NCBI RefSeq assembly: GCF_014077005.1
Contig: NZ_JACGVC010000053.1
Span: forward strand, 186,001 to 250,000
Source of the DNA: Colwellia sp. MB3u-45
GTDB lineage: Bacteria > Pseudomonadota > Gammaproteobacteria > Enterobacterales > Alteromonadaceae
Direction of reading: 5' to 3'
DNA: 64,000 bases
The position numbers were made by a program, and so were the translations under genes. The notes under the pieces are model-generated. The model did no database searches. It saw only the letters and a list, made by a program, of their open reading frames with translations, and was not told where the DNA came from. Positions 53,720-63,063 of the stretch are shown here, piece after piece. Each line of letters begins with the position of its first letter. The stretch's first letter is position 1.

Positions 53720-54415
53720 ATGATTTCATTATCCGCAGTGGAATGCCGCATTATCGGCGTGATGCTAGAAAAAGAAACGACAACACCAGAGCAATGTCCT
53801 CTTTCTATCAACAGCATAACCTTAGGCTGCAATCAAAAAAGTAACCGTGAACCTGTAATGTCACTGGCAGAAAATGAGGTGCAAAACGTTGTTGATGAAC
53901 TGGTACAAATGCATCAGTTAATGATAGATCAAAAAGCTTCCAGCCGAGTAAATAAATACTTTCATCGCTTTTGTAATACTGAATTTGGCAATCTACAATT
54001 TTCAGCTCAGCAAAGAGCCATTATTTGCGTGTTATTCCTCAGAGGGCCACAAACACCAGGAGAGTTAAGAATACGTACCAACCGTCTAGCTGACTTTGCT
54101 GATGTCAGTGAAGTTGAAGTGGCCTTAAATCAATTACAAAACCTTAACAATCAAAGGCTAGTCAAAAAACTCGAACGAGAGCCAGGAAAGCGCGATTCCC
54201 GCTATGTACATTTACTCTCAGACCTTGATGCAGGTGACTTAGTTCAAAGGGACTTAGTTAAAGGGAACTTAGCTGAATCGAGCGTCACTCAAACAGAAAA
54301 TATTGCCTCAGCCAATGATCCTAAACTAGCTCAGAGAGTAACCGAGTTAGAGCAACAAGTGGCGGTATTAACAGAACAAATGGCTTGTTTAACTGAGCTA
54401 CTTGAAGACAAGTGA
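53720..54415 (+). CDS. yceH: YceH/DUF480 family protein
   Basis: A 231-residue protein of the YceH family, two winged-helix domains in tandem. The start MISLSAVECRIIGVMLEKETTTPEQCPLSINSITLGCNQKSNR is the family N-terminus; AAGGA lies 13 bases before it. The second domain has LFLRGPQTPGELRIRTNRLADF. A short C-terminal coiled coil (RVTELEQQVAVLTEQMACLTELLED) follows. Between them is a variable linker with a 15-base internal repeat. Function is unsettled; DNA binding is inferred from the fold. Confidence 0.9.
   Translation: MISLSAVECRIIGVMLEKETTTPEQCPLSINSITLGCNQKSNREPVMSLAENEVQNVVDELVQMHQLMIDQKASSRVNKYFHRFCNTEFGNLQFSAQQRAIICVLFLRGPQTPGELRIRTNRLADFADVSEVEVALNQLQNLNNQRLVKKLEREPGKRDSRYVHLLSDLDAGDLVQRDLVKGNLAESSVTQTENIASANDPKLAQRVTELEQQVAVLTEQMACLTELLEDK
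54236..54280 (+). repeat. Threefold 15-bp in-frame repeat in yceH
   Basis: GACTTAGTTCAAAGG, GACTTAGTTAAAGGG and AACTTAGCTGAATCG are consecutive diverged copies. They encode DLVQR-DLVKG-NLAES in the linker before the coiled coil. Five-residue expansion keeps the frame and probably only alters linker length. Confidence 0.6.
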
Positions 54416-54468
54416 CGATTAATTTCATCGCCGTGTGGAGCCAGTTTAGGTAACACTTTTACTTGATT

Positions 54469-54504
54469 GAATTCTTTTGATTATTCTTTTGATTACTCTT
54501 TTGA
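54469..54504. repeat. Three tandem 12-bp copies after yceH
   Basis: GAATTCTTTTGA, TTATTCTTTTGA and TTACTCTTTTGA lie head to tail and end four bases before the stop of the converging 134-aa gene. The shared core is TTCTTTTGA/CTCTTTTGA. Confidence 0.75.
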
Positions 54505-54507
54505 TCA

Positions 54508-54912
54508 TTATTGCAGATGGACTAACCCGCTATCATCACGTTCAAAACCATGGCAGATATAACCGCTTTGTGGACGTTTTTTCTTGGCGATTTGATGGAA
54601 ATGCTCAAAGCCGACTGAAAAGGCAAATGGGTTGGCGTTGTAGTCGGCGTAAGCTTGATCACTGCCGTTCTTCGCTTCTCTGACGCCAGCAGCGAATGAG
54701 CTTAAAAAGTCATCTCTGTTATTGAGCAAAATGGTGGTGGGGCCATTTACATCTTCAACGAGTTCAAACGCGCCGAGTGCAATATACTTATCAACAACTA
54801 GGTTATTGAATACGCCACAGTATTGTTCAGTTTCTTCATCATAAGCCACGGGTGAGTCATCGCTTGCTTCCATTAAAGAGACAAATAACTCTCTTACTTT
54901 TTTTGAAATCAT
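54508..54912 (-). CDS. Small acidic hypothetical protein (134 aa)
   Basis: No family recognised. It is soluble and acidic with no signal peptide or membrane helix. The start MISKKVRELFVSLMEASDDSPVAYDEETEQ follows AAGGAAT. The middle reads YIALGAFELVEDVNGPTTILLNNRDDFLSSFAAGV. The end is aromatic-rich: AYADYNANPFAFSVGFEHFHQIAKKKRPQSGYICHGFERDD. The clear ribosome-binding site and coding-like composition support a real gene. The stop is next to the 12-bp tandem repeat, convergent with yceH. Neighbours give no hint of function. Confidence 0.72.
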   Translation of the reverse strand: MISKKVRELFVSLMEASDDSPVAYDEETEQYCGVFNNLVVDKYIALGAFELVEDVNGPTTILLNNRDDFLSSFAAGVREAKNGSDQAYADYNANPFAFSVGFEHFHQIAKKKRPQSGYICHGFERDDSGLVHLQ

Positions 54913-55123
54913 AAACTATTCCTTTTCAAGCCATATTTGCGTCGTCAGCTTAAGTTTAAGCTTTAACCCTTGTTTGCCATTATAAAGCTTTGATTAATTT
55001 ATACGGCAAAGCTGCGTTCTGCCATAGCGTAAGAAGAGCTTTAGCGGGTTAAGTTGATAACATCAATTGCCAGCCAACTTAGCCCGCGTCAGCTTAACTA
55101 CTGACAATGTGAACTGACAAATG

Positions 55124-56203
55124 TTAACTGCCTAATATTTTAAGTGGTAGCGACAATGCGTCATTGCCTGTTTGGCCCACTAGCCAAATAATGGCAGATA
55201 AACCCCCAACGGTAACGACATACCATAATGCGGAGACAATTTGTGCATAGCGATTAAGGGGCAGTAACTGGCTTAAATGTCGGCGTTTATATTCAAAAAA
55301 TATTTCTATGCTACCAATAGCCAGTAAAAAGCCTAACAGCGCTAAACCAAAGTAATAACTGATATAAATACCCAGTGCTGCGCCTAAGGCACAAGCGACT
55401 AAACCTACTTTAGAGTTGATTGAAAAAGCGATGCTTTTCAGCACATGGCCACCGTCTAACGGCAATATGGGCAATAAGTTAAATAAATTGAGCAGGGCAT
55501 TAAATACGGCCAAACCGGCGAGTATTTCTATATCGGTCAGCCAATAACCCACTAAGCAAGCGATAGAAAGTATTAAGCCGAAAAAGGGCCCCATAATTGA
55601 AATAACAATGTCTTGCCAGCGGGTATTAATTTTATCATCGCTCAGCGCTAAACCGCCAACAAAGGGGATGAGATATATGCCTTTAGTTTTCAAGCCAAAG
55701 TATTTCATCGCTCGAATATGACCATATTCATGAAAAACGAGGCAAAGAATCAGTGCGATGGCAAACTCAATAGAGAATAACCAACTATAAGCCGCTAAAC
55801 TGCCGGCAGCAAATAGCACTTTAACCACCTTGGCACTTTTCAATAGCTTCAAGCCTAGGCCAGCCATACCGACTAAACTAAATTTAATTGGTTGCTTTTC
55901 CCCTTTGACGATTTGGCGTTGCTCTATGTCTTTTTCATTGAGGGTATTGTCGTGTAATAGCTCGTTATTGACTAACAGTTGAAATTGCAGCGCAAAAGGT
56001 TGCCATTGCAGTGAACCCTTGAGTTCTACGGGTAATTCGCCATGCTCATTTTGTAGGGTAAATTTATGTGTAAATGACTCACTGTCGGCATGAGCATTAA
56101 TTTGTGAGACACATTGCTCATCCCAAAATACTTGCTGCCATCCGGCCATTGACCCTTCTAATCTTAGTGTTTTTCCTAGACATTCTACTTCTAATAATTG
56201 CAA
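55124..56203 (-). CDS. M50 family site-2-protease-like membrane metalloprotease
   Basis: A 359-residue multipass membrane protein. The zinc motif HEYGH (158-162) lies in a hydrophobic helix and the third ligand in NLLPILPLDGGHVL (242-255). Residues 1-105 form a soluble beta-rich N-terminal part (LECLGKTLRLEG-like strands, FALQFQLLVNNELL) that may sense substrate. The helices GPFFGLILSIACLVGYWL and the C-terminal membrane segments complete an S2P core without a PDZ domain. It is not RseP (no PDZ). Substrate and partner are unknown; no anti-sigma factor is nearby. Confidence 0.85.
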   Translation of the reverse strand: MQLLEVECLGKTLRLEGSMAGWQQVFWDEQCVSQINAHADSESFTHKFTLQNEHGELPVELKGSLQWQPFALQFQLLVNNELLHDNTLNEKDIEQRQIVKGEKQPIKFSLVGMAGLGLKLLKSAKVVKVLFAAGSLAAYSWLFSIEFAIALILCLVFHEYGHIRAMKYFGLKTKGIYLIPFVGGLALSDDKINTRWQDIVISIMGPFFGLILSIACLVGYWLTDIEILAGLAVFNALLNLFNLLPILPLDGGHVLKSIAFSINSKVGLVACALGAALGIYISYYFGLALLGFLLAIGSIEIFFEYKRRHLSQLLPLNRYAQIVSALWYVVTVGGLSAIIWLVGQTGNDALSLPLKILGS

Positions 56204-56544
56204 TTAATTAACTCAGCATATAAAACCTTGCCCGATTATCGCTATATTTGCAGCCGCATCAAGGTTTATTGATAAAACATTAAGGACAGTTAATATTTTA
56301 AAATATGTTGGACCTCATTTATTTGGCTCTGTTGAGGTTAATTGTTGCCGCCTTAGACCGCATTAACTTGGCTATTCATATTGTGCCTATCAGGTTGATT
56401 TCCTGTGTAACGCTTGACGGACTCAAGTGTGAGCGACAAAAAATGGCCTAAAGCTATATGGCGAACTGTAAAAGTAAGCTTAGTTAAAAGACTTACTTTC
56501 TCTCTAAGCTATCAAGCGCGCTGTAAAACACGGTAATTTATTGG
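56204..56544 (-). other. 341-base spacer with tyrB terminator
   Basis: It lies between the M50 protease (minus) and the aminotransferase (minus). AAAGTAAG/CTTACTTT (56471-56478, 56492-56499) pair around 13 bases, with TTTT after the stem on the minus strand. That is a probable terminator 46 bases past the aminotransferase stop. The rest should hold the protease promoter; no coding frame seen. Confidence 0.55.
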
Positions 56545-57738
56545 TTATTGCTCAACTCGTGTGACCGCTAAAACGCTGGCGACTAGGTAATCCATATGTT
56601 GCTCTGGAATTGATGCCAGATTAATGCGTCCGTTATTCAAGCCGTATATGGCATATTGATCTCTGAGTATTTCCATTTGCTCTGCGGTTGCTGGCAACAT
56701 AGAAAACATGCCTTCTTGAGATAAAATATAATCAAAATAATTATCGCCTGAGTGTTGGCGAAAGGCAGCGCAAAGTTTTGCTCTTATGGCTTTAATTTTG
56801 ATATTTATCTGTGTCAGTTCATCTGACCACACTTTTCTCAGCTCAGGGGTTTTAACAATGGTTTTTACAATTTCAGCGCCATTAGACGGTGGTACCCAAT
56901 AAGTGGTTTTACTCATAATAGCAAGTTGAGCTTGCGCTTTGTCTGCCTCTTCTTGTGTTGGACTTAAAATATAAGCCGCACCGACTCGATCACTGTATAA
57001 ACCGAAGTTTTTTGAACAACTTACGCAAAGTGCTAGGCGATCAACCGTATTGGCGATAGTCAGTAAGCCAGCCGCATCTTCATTTAATCCGTCGGCAAAG
57101 CCTTGATACGCAGTGTCAATTAAGGGTAAAAAGCCGGTAGATTTTGCTAGCTGAGCAATTTGCTGCCAATGTGGCAATGTTAAGCGTAATCCTGAAGGGT
57201 TATGGCAAGAGCCGTGCAAGAGCACAACATCATTTTCGCCCAATTTTTCAAAGGTATTGAACATGCCAATTTCATCAAGCATCATGGTTTTTTTGTTAAT
57301 AAAAGCGTATTCCTCATAAGCCAAGCCGGCGGCTATAATGGTGGGAATATGGTTGGCATAGGTGGGATCACTTACCCAAATTTTGGCCTCAGGGTTGGCG
57401 AGCTTAATTAAATCTAATATGGCGCGTAAGCCGCCACTGCCACCAGCGGTTTGAATGCCATTGATGTAGCCATTCACGGTTTGGTTTGCAAACACCATTG
57501 CTTGTAGTAATTGCACATATTCAAGATCACCTTTTGAACCGACATAGCTTTTATTTCGCCCGGCATTGGCGAGCTGTTGGTCGGCTTGCTTTACTGCTTG
57601 CATTAGCACGACCTTGTCATGGCTATCTTTATAAACGCCTACGGTTAAATCAACTTTAAAAGGCCTTTCATCTTGAGATGAACGTGCCATTAAATCTATA
57701 ATTTCGTCAGTAGCAGGTAAGGGGATATTGGCAAACAT
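56545..57738 (-). CDS. tyrB: Aromatic amino acid aminotransferase (TyrB/AspC class I)
   Basis: A class I PLP transaminase for aromatic amino acids and aspartate. It has 397 residues, the same as E. coli TyrB. The PLP lysine is K243 in CVSCSKNFGLYSDRVGA. The opening MFANIPLPATDEIIDLMARS and KVDLTVGVYKD are typical. The HGSCHNPSGLRLT and IDTAYQGFADGLNEDA segments bind cofactor and substrate. TyrB and AspC cannot be separated safely by eye; TyrB-like is favoured. Monocistronic. Confidence 0.9.
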   Translation of the reverse strand: MFANIPLPATDEIIDLMARSSQDERPFKVDLTVGVYKDSHDKVVLMQAVKQADQQLANAGRNKSYVGSKGDLEYVQLLQAMVFANQTVNGYINGIQTAGGSGGLRAILDLIKLANPEAKIWVSDPTYANHIPTIIAAGLAYEEYAFINKKTMMLDEIGMFNTFEKLGENDVVLLHGSCHNPSGLRLTLPHWQQIAQLAKSTGFLPLIDTAYQGFADGLNEDAAGLLTIANTVDRLALCVSCSKNFGLYSDRVGAAYILSPTQEEADKAQAQLAIMSKTTYWVPPSNGAEIVKTIVKTPELRKVWSDELTQINIKIKAIRAKLCAAFRQHSGDNYFDYILSQEGMFSMLPATAEQMEILRDQYAIYGLNNGRINLASIPEQHMDYLVASVLAVTRVEQ

Positions 57739-57911
57739 GAGTTCTCTTTAATTAACTAATCAATAAGTAAGGTAATCGAATATATTCAAGGCAAGAGTAT
57801 ACGCTATTATTTACCATGATTTTTAGCCGAATTATTTAGCAGTATGATAAGGCAAAAAATATTTAAGGCCTTATTTGCGATACTGGCATAGGTTAATCTC
57901 AGACAAAAAAC

Positions 57912-57943
57912 AGTTAGTAACATTATTTAAAATGTTACTAACT
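57912..57943. repeat. 13-bp perfect inverted repeat between tyrB and the helicase gene
   Basis: AGTTAGTAACATT (57912-57924) and AATGTTACTAACT (57931-57943) surround ATTTAA. It is AT-rich, strong and without a T-run. It sits 25 bases from the RhlE-type terminator. Both flanking genes run on the minus strand, so it may be a second terminator arm or an operator for tyrB. Confidence 0.65.
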
Positions 57944-57968
57944 TAAATAATTTAACTAAAGAGCCAAT

Positions 57969-57997
57969 AAAAAAGGCCGATACATTAAGTAGCGGCC
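57969..57997 (-). terminator. Terminator of the RhlE-type helicase gene
   Basis: On the minus strand GGCCG and CGGCC pair across a 13-nt loop and are followed by TTTTTTATT. It is about 60 bases past the helicase stop. Confidence 0.82.
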
Positions 57998-58057
57998 GTT
58001 AAATTCAGCTAAATCACATTAAGGTTTATCGGCACTTAGCCTTACTAAACCTTTAAG

Positions 58058-59380
58058 CTATTCATCTTCAGCATATCCGGCCCAAATATCGGCATTGACG
58101 GTCGGCTTCTTTTTGCGTTTTTTCTTACCGCTGCCTTCGGGTGCGGCCATCGGCTTTTCTGCAGCTAAAATTGAATCATCGCTAATTTCATCGGCCTCAA
58201 AACCTTCGACTTGCTCACGTTCAAGCCAAATTTTATTCTTTTTCTCAATCACTTTAAAGTGATGATAATCTTCATGATCGATAAGCGATATCGCCAAGCC
58301 TACTTCGCCAGCACGGCCACTTCTGCCAATACGATGCATGTAGTCTGATGGACTTCTGGGTAAGTTAAAATTGATCACTACGGGCAGTTTTTCAATGTCT
58401 AGGCCACGAGCCGCAATATCAGTGGCAATTAACACGGCAATCTCGCCGGCTTTAAAGCCGTCAAGCACTCGACTACGTTCGCCTTGGCCTTTATCGCCAT
58501 GAAACACGGCAGCAGTAATGCCATGTTTAGCCAATTTTTCAGCCAAATGTTCACAGTGGTGTTTGGCATTGACGAAAATAAGCGCTTGTCGCCATTGCTG
58601 TTGCTGAATTAAATGCGCTAATACTGCTGTTTTTTCGCCCTTGTTAACAGTAAATACCCGCTGTACCAAGGTGCTGGCGTCGCTACTTTGTAATTGTATT
58701 TCAATCGGGTTATTAAGCAGTTCTTGGGTTAATGCCTTGACTTGCTCAGGGAAGGTCGCTGAAAACAATAAGGTTTGTTTTTTCTTTGGCAATAAGGCTA
58801 ACAGCGCTGAGAGTTCTTCAGTAAAGCCGAGACTTAACATTCTATCGGCTTCATCAAGCACTAAGGTGTTGACCTTATCGAGCTTAATCGCATTACTTGA
58901 AATTAAATCCAGTAATCGACCTGGCGTTGCCACTAAAATATCGCTGCCGCCACGTAAGGCCAGCATTTGCGTATTAGCTGATACACCACCAAAAACCGCC
59001 ACGGTTTTTATTTTGCCGTTAAAATGCACGGCATAAGACTTAATGCTATCCGCTACTTGCTTGGCAAGTTCACGGGTAGGCACCAAAATTAGGCCAGTAA
59101 CATAGTTACCTTTAGTACTACTCGCTAATGATTTTTCAGCCTGTGGTGGCAAAGTAAGTTGCTGTGCTTGTATTTTTTGCAATAGCGGCAGTGCAAAGGT
59201 AGCTGTTTTACCTGAGCCAGTATTTGCCCCGGCAATTAAGTCACGTCCGGCTAATACACTTGGAATAGCTTGCGCTTGAATGGGCGTGGGCTGTTGATAT
59301 TCCAGTTCAGTTAGTCGAGCTAACAAAGGTGGAATTAGGCCAAGTTCTGTAAAATTGGCTGGCGTTGTGACAGAGGTCAT
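58058..59380 (-). CDS. rhlE: DEAD-box RNA helicase, RhlE type
   Basis: An RNA helicase of 440 residues from the ATG at 59380 (MTSVTTPANFTELGLIPPLL). The frame is open 27 codons further but that stretch does not look conserved. Motifs: YQQPTPIQAQAIP (Q), GANTGSGKTATFALPLL (I), [34 protein letters not shown], and DYMHRIGRSGRAGEVG. The tail is lysine-rich (SGKKKRKKKPTVNADIWAGY), typical of cold-adapted or ribosome-associated helicases. The 329-base upstream region to the divergent SNF2 gene carries its promoter. Confidence 0.9.
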   Translation of the reverse strand: MTSVTTPANFTELGLIPPLLARLTELEYQQPTPIQAQAIPSVLAGRDLIAGANTGSGKTATFALPLLQKIQAQQLTLPPQAEKSLASSTKGNYVTGLILVPTRELAKQVADSIKSYAVHFNGKIKTVAVFGGVSANTQMLALRGGSDILVATPGRLLDLISSNAIKLDKVNTLVLDEADRMLSLGFTEELSALLALLPKKKQTLLFSATFPEQVKALTQELLNNPIEIQLQSSDASTLVQRVFTVNKGEKTAVLAHLIQQQQWRQALIFVNAKHHCEHLAEKLAKHGITAAVFHGDKGQGERSRVLDGFKAGEIAVLIATDIAARGLDIEKLPVVINFNLPRSPSDYMHRIGRSGRAGEVGLAISLIDHEDYHHFKVIEKKNKIWLEREQVEGFEADEISDDSILAAEKPMAAPEGSGKKKRKKKPTVNADIWAGYAEDE

Positions 59381-59709
59381 TAATATAAAGGGCTCAAAGC
59401 TAGGGTAATAACTGCCTATTTTAGCGTATTTATGCCCAGCTGAGTTAGTGAAATCGATCATATCTTGGCGTAATCTTATGCCATCTTATTTCAGGTAAGC
59501 ATACGGCGTACTATACATTGGTATCATCAGGAGCATTGAAGGTTTTAAGTCTCAGTGGTATTATTCGTATGAAACATGAGTAATCCGCAATCAGCAGTTA
59601 ACCCTGAAAGTTCTATTACTATACTTAATACTTTTATCCTGTTGAGAAGATATAATGACTTAACTTTTCAACTTACCCATCTATTTGAGTTCTTAATAAT
59701 TAAAACCTT
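59381..59709. other. 329-base divergent region between two helicase genes
   Basis: It should contain promoters for rhlE (minus) and the SNF2 gene (plus). No hairpin, operator or small gene was recognised. A 60-90 codon frame just before the SNF2 start overlaps it in another frame and is not supported. Confidence 0.4.
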
Positions 59710-62700
59710 ATGGCTAAAAATACGTTTACACCTGAGTTACTTGAACAACACTTTACCAAAAATGAATGGAAAAAAGGCACGAGAATTTTTCAGGCTAAAG
59801 GTATTAAAACCTGTGCTCTTGACGGTGAAACAATTCGTGGCGTAGTTTTTAGTGAGCGCTCTCGCCAAGTAGGGTATTTAACTCGGTTAGTTTTTGAAGA
59901 GAAACAGGGTGATATTACCAGTTATTGTGACTGTTATATTGGTCGCGATTGTAAACATGGCGCTGCTTTAGCGCAGTATTTTGTTGATGAACATTTTGAT
60001 CACAATAGTATTGCCTCATCTGAAAAAATAGTGGATAAATGGCTGACCCGCTTTCAAGCCCAACCCAGTAGATATCAACCCAATAGCCAACAAAAGTCAT
60101 TATTATACTTTTTAAAGCCTAACAGCTATAACGAAGATGATTATTTTACCTTAGGGATTAAATCAGCTCGACCAAAAAATAGTGGTGGTTGGAGTCATAC
60201 CCTTGGTAGTGAATATTCTGCCAGTTCGTTAATTAATAGTGCCTATGCGACGAACGAAGATGTTGGGGTACTAACCGAGCTTATTCGCACAAATCAATAT
60301 GGCGATAACATTAAATATTTTGATTTATTTGCCCGTATTATAAAAACTAATCGCTGTTTTTGGCAGACAAATTATGACCTGAACGACGCAATTACCTTAG
60401 GTGATCCCCTAGAAGCACAATGGCAGTGGTTGGCATTGGGTAACCATTTACATACCTTGCAGCTGGTTTTTATGCAGCCATCAAGCAGTATTCTTATTAT
60501 CAAAGCACAACCGCTGTGCTATTACGATGAAGAACAAAATTGTTTTGGGGAAATTAAGACCAATACTCAATGTGATTTTGAAGCCGATTTACTCAATTCA
60601 CCTATTTTCGAAGAAGATAAATTACCTTGGGTAATGAGCAAGTTGTCAATGTCGTTAGGTGATGCAGTGCAGCGCTTACCAAAACCAAAAACAGAATTTT
60701 CCCAAGAGTTAACTAAGCCTGAAGTGCATTTGCACTTTTCTACCCCTGCAGAAGCTAATCCACAGTCAGGTTTTGTGCGAGTTAATTTCTCTTATCAAGG
60801 TAATTTAGTTAATCCGCATAATGACAGTGTCACGGTTTCACCTGCTAACTTGACTGGCGATGACAGTGACGGCGCTAGCAAGGTAAAGCTGTATCGAGAT
60901 TTATCCTTTGAACAAACGGTCATTGATAAACTCTCGACCTTAAAATTTAATGCTCAGCCTAAGCCTAAGCGTTACACTTTTACCAATGAAGACTATTTAA
61001 ATAAAGACAAAGTGCCTAAGTTTTCAATGCTGATGCAAGGGCGCTATGCTTGGCATCACTTTTTGCATCAAGAATTACAAGTGCTTAAAGATCTGGGCTG
61101 GCATATTAGCTTTGCAGATAATTTTTATTATAAAGCACTCTCCACCGACAGCATATTTGACGCGGAAGTGATTGAAACCGATGATCATGATTTCTTCTCC
61201 TTAGGGTTAAACTTAACCATTGATGGTAAGAAAATGCCGGCGTTTCCTATTTTGCTAGGGGCTATTGAACAATTACCTAAATCGGTATTATTTGATCGTG
61301 ACAAAGTGGCTGGCGACAAAATCGGTGGCGAAAAAACGCAGCTTATTGCACCCGACTCACCGATTTATGTTGATCTAGATAATGGGGACTTTGTTGCTTT
61401 GCGTTATCAAAGCGTACAGCCGATCTTAAAACAATTTATTGAACTGTTTATGCCCAACGCCTTAAATAAAGATGGCAGGATGGAGTTATCACGCTTTCAA
61501 GGACATCAAACATTATCAATGTTAGATGACCAAGGCATGATAGCAACAGGTACCAGTAAGTTAAGAGCGCTGGCGGATAAATTGAGCAACTTTCAACAAG
61601 TTACCACAGTACCTGTGCCTCTTGGTTTAAACGCTACGTTAAGAACTTATCAGCACCAAGGATTAAACTGGCTACAGTTTTTACGCGAATATCAATTAAA
61701 CGGTATTCTGGCGGATGATATGGGCTTAGGTAAAACCATTCAAGCCTTGGCGCACTTACTGGTTGAAAAACAGCAAGGTCGACTTAATAAGCCAGTACTT
61801 ATTGTGGCGCCCACCAGCGTTATTTTTAACTGGGCAAATGAGATAGAAAAATTTACCCCACAACTTTCATATCAAGTATTACACGGCAGTAAACGTCAGC
61901 AACACTTTGATTGTTTTGACCAGAGTGAAGGCAGTGAAAATCAAGTTGATATCATCATTACCAGTTATGCGTTAATTATTAAAGATTTAGAACATTACTG
62001 TGAACAACAATTTTATTACCTTATTCTTGATGAAGCGCATTATATAAAAAACACTAAAACTAAGTTATATCAAGCGTTTATGGCACTAAAGGCGCAGCAT
62101 AAGTTATGCTTGACCGGTACGCCTATGGAAAATCATTTAGGCGAGTTTTGGGCGCAATTTAATTTTTTACTGCCAGGATTTTTAGGGGGACAAAGACAAT
62201 TTACTAAGCTCTTTAGAACCCCAATAGAAAAGCATGGGGATCATGAACGTAAGCAGCTATTAAACCAGCGTATTAAACCGTTTATTTTACGCCGAACCAA
62301 AGATAAAATAGCCACAGAGTTACCACCAAAAACTGAGATCATTCAAAAGCTACGTATTGAAGGTAAGCAAGCTGAGCTCTATGAATCAGTACGCTTAGCC
62401 ATGGACAGTCGCTTAAAAGATATTATTGCCGATAAAGGTTTAAAACGTAGTCAGATAGAAGTTTTAGACGCGTTATTAAAACTAAGACAGGTATGTAATC
62501 ACCCTAAGTTATTATCACTTGAAGGCGCTAAAAAGGTCAATCAATCGGCTAAGCTTGATTATTTAATGGAAACGCTGCCCGAGCAAATTGATGAAGGCCG
62601 TAGAATATTAATATTTTCACAGTTTACCAGTATGCTAGCTTTGATAGAGGCAGAGCTGATTGAAGCGGGTATTGGCTACGTTAAATTAACCGGTTCAACC

Positions 62701-63060
62701 ACTAAAAGACAAGAGGTAGTTGATAAGTTTCAACGCGGTGAAGTGCCGGTGTTTTTAATTAGCTTACGTGCTGGCGGTGTGGGCTTAAACTTAACTGCAG
62801 CCGATACCGTTATTCATTTTGATCCTTGGTGGAACCCTGCGGTGGAAAACCAAGCCACGGATAGAGCATACCGCATTGGCCAAGACAAGCCCGTTTTTGT
62901 CTACAAATTGATTATTGAAAATTCAATAGAAGAAAAAATTCAAAAAATACAGCAAAACAAAGCCGAGCTTGCAAAAGCCTTATTATCTGAAGAAGTCAGT
63001 GATAGCAAATTGAGTTTAACCGATGATATTTTAACCTCACTGCTTGCACCGCTAAGCTAG
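59710..63060 (+). CDS. SWIM-domain SNF2 family DEAD/DEAH helicase
   Basis: A 1116-residue Swi2/Snf2 ATPase. A SWIM zinc site (YCDCYIGRDCKHGAALAQYF, about 72-92) opens it. A long middle region (about 100-640) without a recognised domain comes next. Then the ATPase core: GILADDMGLGKTIQALAHLL (Walker A near 668), LILDEAHYIKN (near 773) and LCLTGTPMENHLGEFWAQFNFLLPGFLG. RIKPFILRRTKDKIATELPPKTE, ISLRAGGVGLNLTAADTVIHFDPWWNPAVENQATDRAYRIGQ and the C-terminal helicase half follow. It resembles stand-alone bacterial SNF2 helicases rather than RapA, which lacks SWIM. It has no methylase, nuclease or defence partner here. Confidence 0.9.
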   Translation: MAKNTFTPELLEQHFTKNEWKKGTRIFQAKGIKTCALDGETIRGVVFSERSRQVGYLTRLVFEEKQGDITSYCDCYIGRDCKHGAALAQYFVDEHFDHNSIASSEKIVDKWLTRFQAQPSRYQPNSQQKSLLYFLKPNSYNEDDYFTLGIKSARPKNSGGWSHTLGSEYSASSLINSAYATNEDVGVLTELIRTNQYGDNIKYFDLFARIIKTNRCFWQTNYDLNDAITLGDPLEAQWQWLALGNHLHTLQLVFMQPSSSILIIKAQPLCYYDEEQNCFGEIKTNTQCDFEADLLNSPIFEEDKLPWVMSKLSMSLGDAVQRLPKPKTEFSQELTKPEVHLHFSTPAEANPQSGFVRVNFSYQGNLVNPHNDSVTVSPANLTGDDSDGASKVKLYRDLSFEQTVIDKLSTLKFNAQPKPKRYTFTNEDYLNKDKVPKFSMLMQGRYAWHHFLHQELQVLKDLGWHISFADNFYYKALSTDSIFDAEVIETDDHDFFSLGLNLTIDGKKMPAFPILLGAIEQLPKSVLFDRDKVAGDKIGGEKTQLIAPDSPIYVDLDNGDFVALRYQSVQPILKQFIELFMPNALNKDGRMELSRFQGHQTLSMLDDQGMIATGTSKLRALADKLSNFQQVTTVPVPLGLNATLRTYQHQGLNWLQFLREYQLNGILADDMGLGKTIQALAHLLVEKQQGRLNKPVLIVAPTSVIFNWANEIEKFTPQLSYQVLHGSKRQQHFDCFDQSEGSENQVDIIITSYALIIKDLEHYCEQQFYYLILDEAHYIKNTKTKLYQAFMALKAQHKLCLTGTPMENHLGEFWAQFNFLLPGFLGGQRQFTKLFRTPIEKHGDHERKQLLNQRIKPFILRRTKDKIATELPPKTEIIQKLRIEGKQAELYESVRLAMDSRLKDIIADKGLKRSQIEVLDALLKLRQVCNHPKLLSLEGAKKVNQSAKLDYLMETLPEQIDEGRRILIFSQFTSMLALIEAELIEAGIGYVKLTGSTTKRQEVVDKFQRGEVPVFLISLRAGGVGLNLTAADTVIHFDPWWNPAVENQATDRAYRIGQDKPVFVYKLIIENSIEEKIQKIQQNKAELAKALLSEEVSDSKLSLTDDILTSLLAPLS

Positions 63061-63063
63061 CCT

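Noticed and set aside
58641-59036. 131-codon plus-strand frame
   Set aside because: Complement of the RhlE-type helicase gene; composition mirrors that gene.
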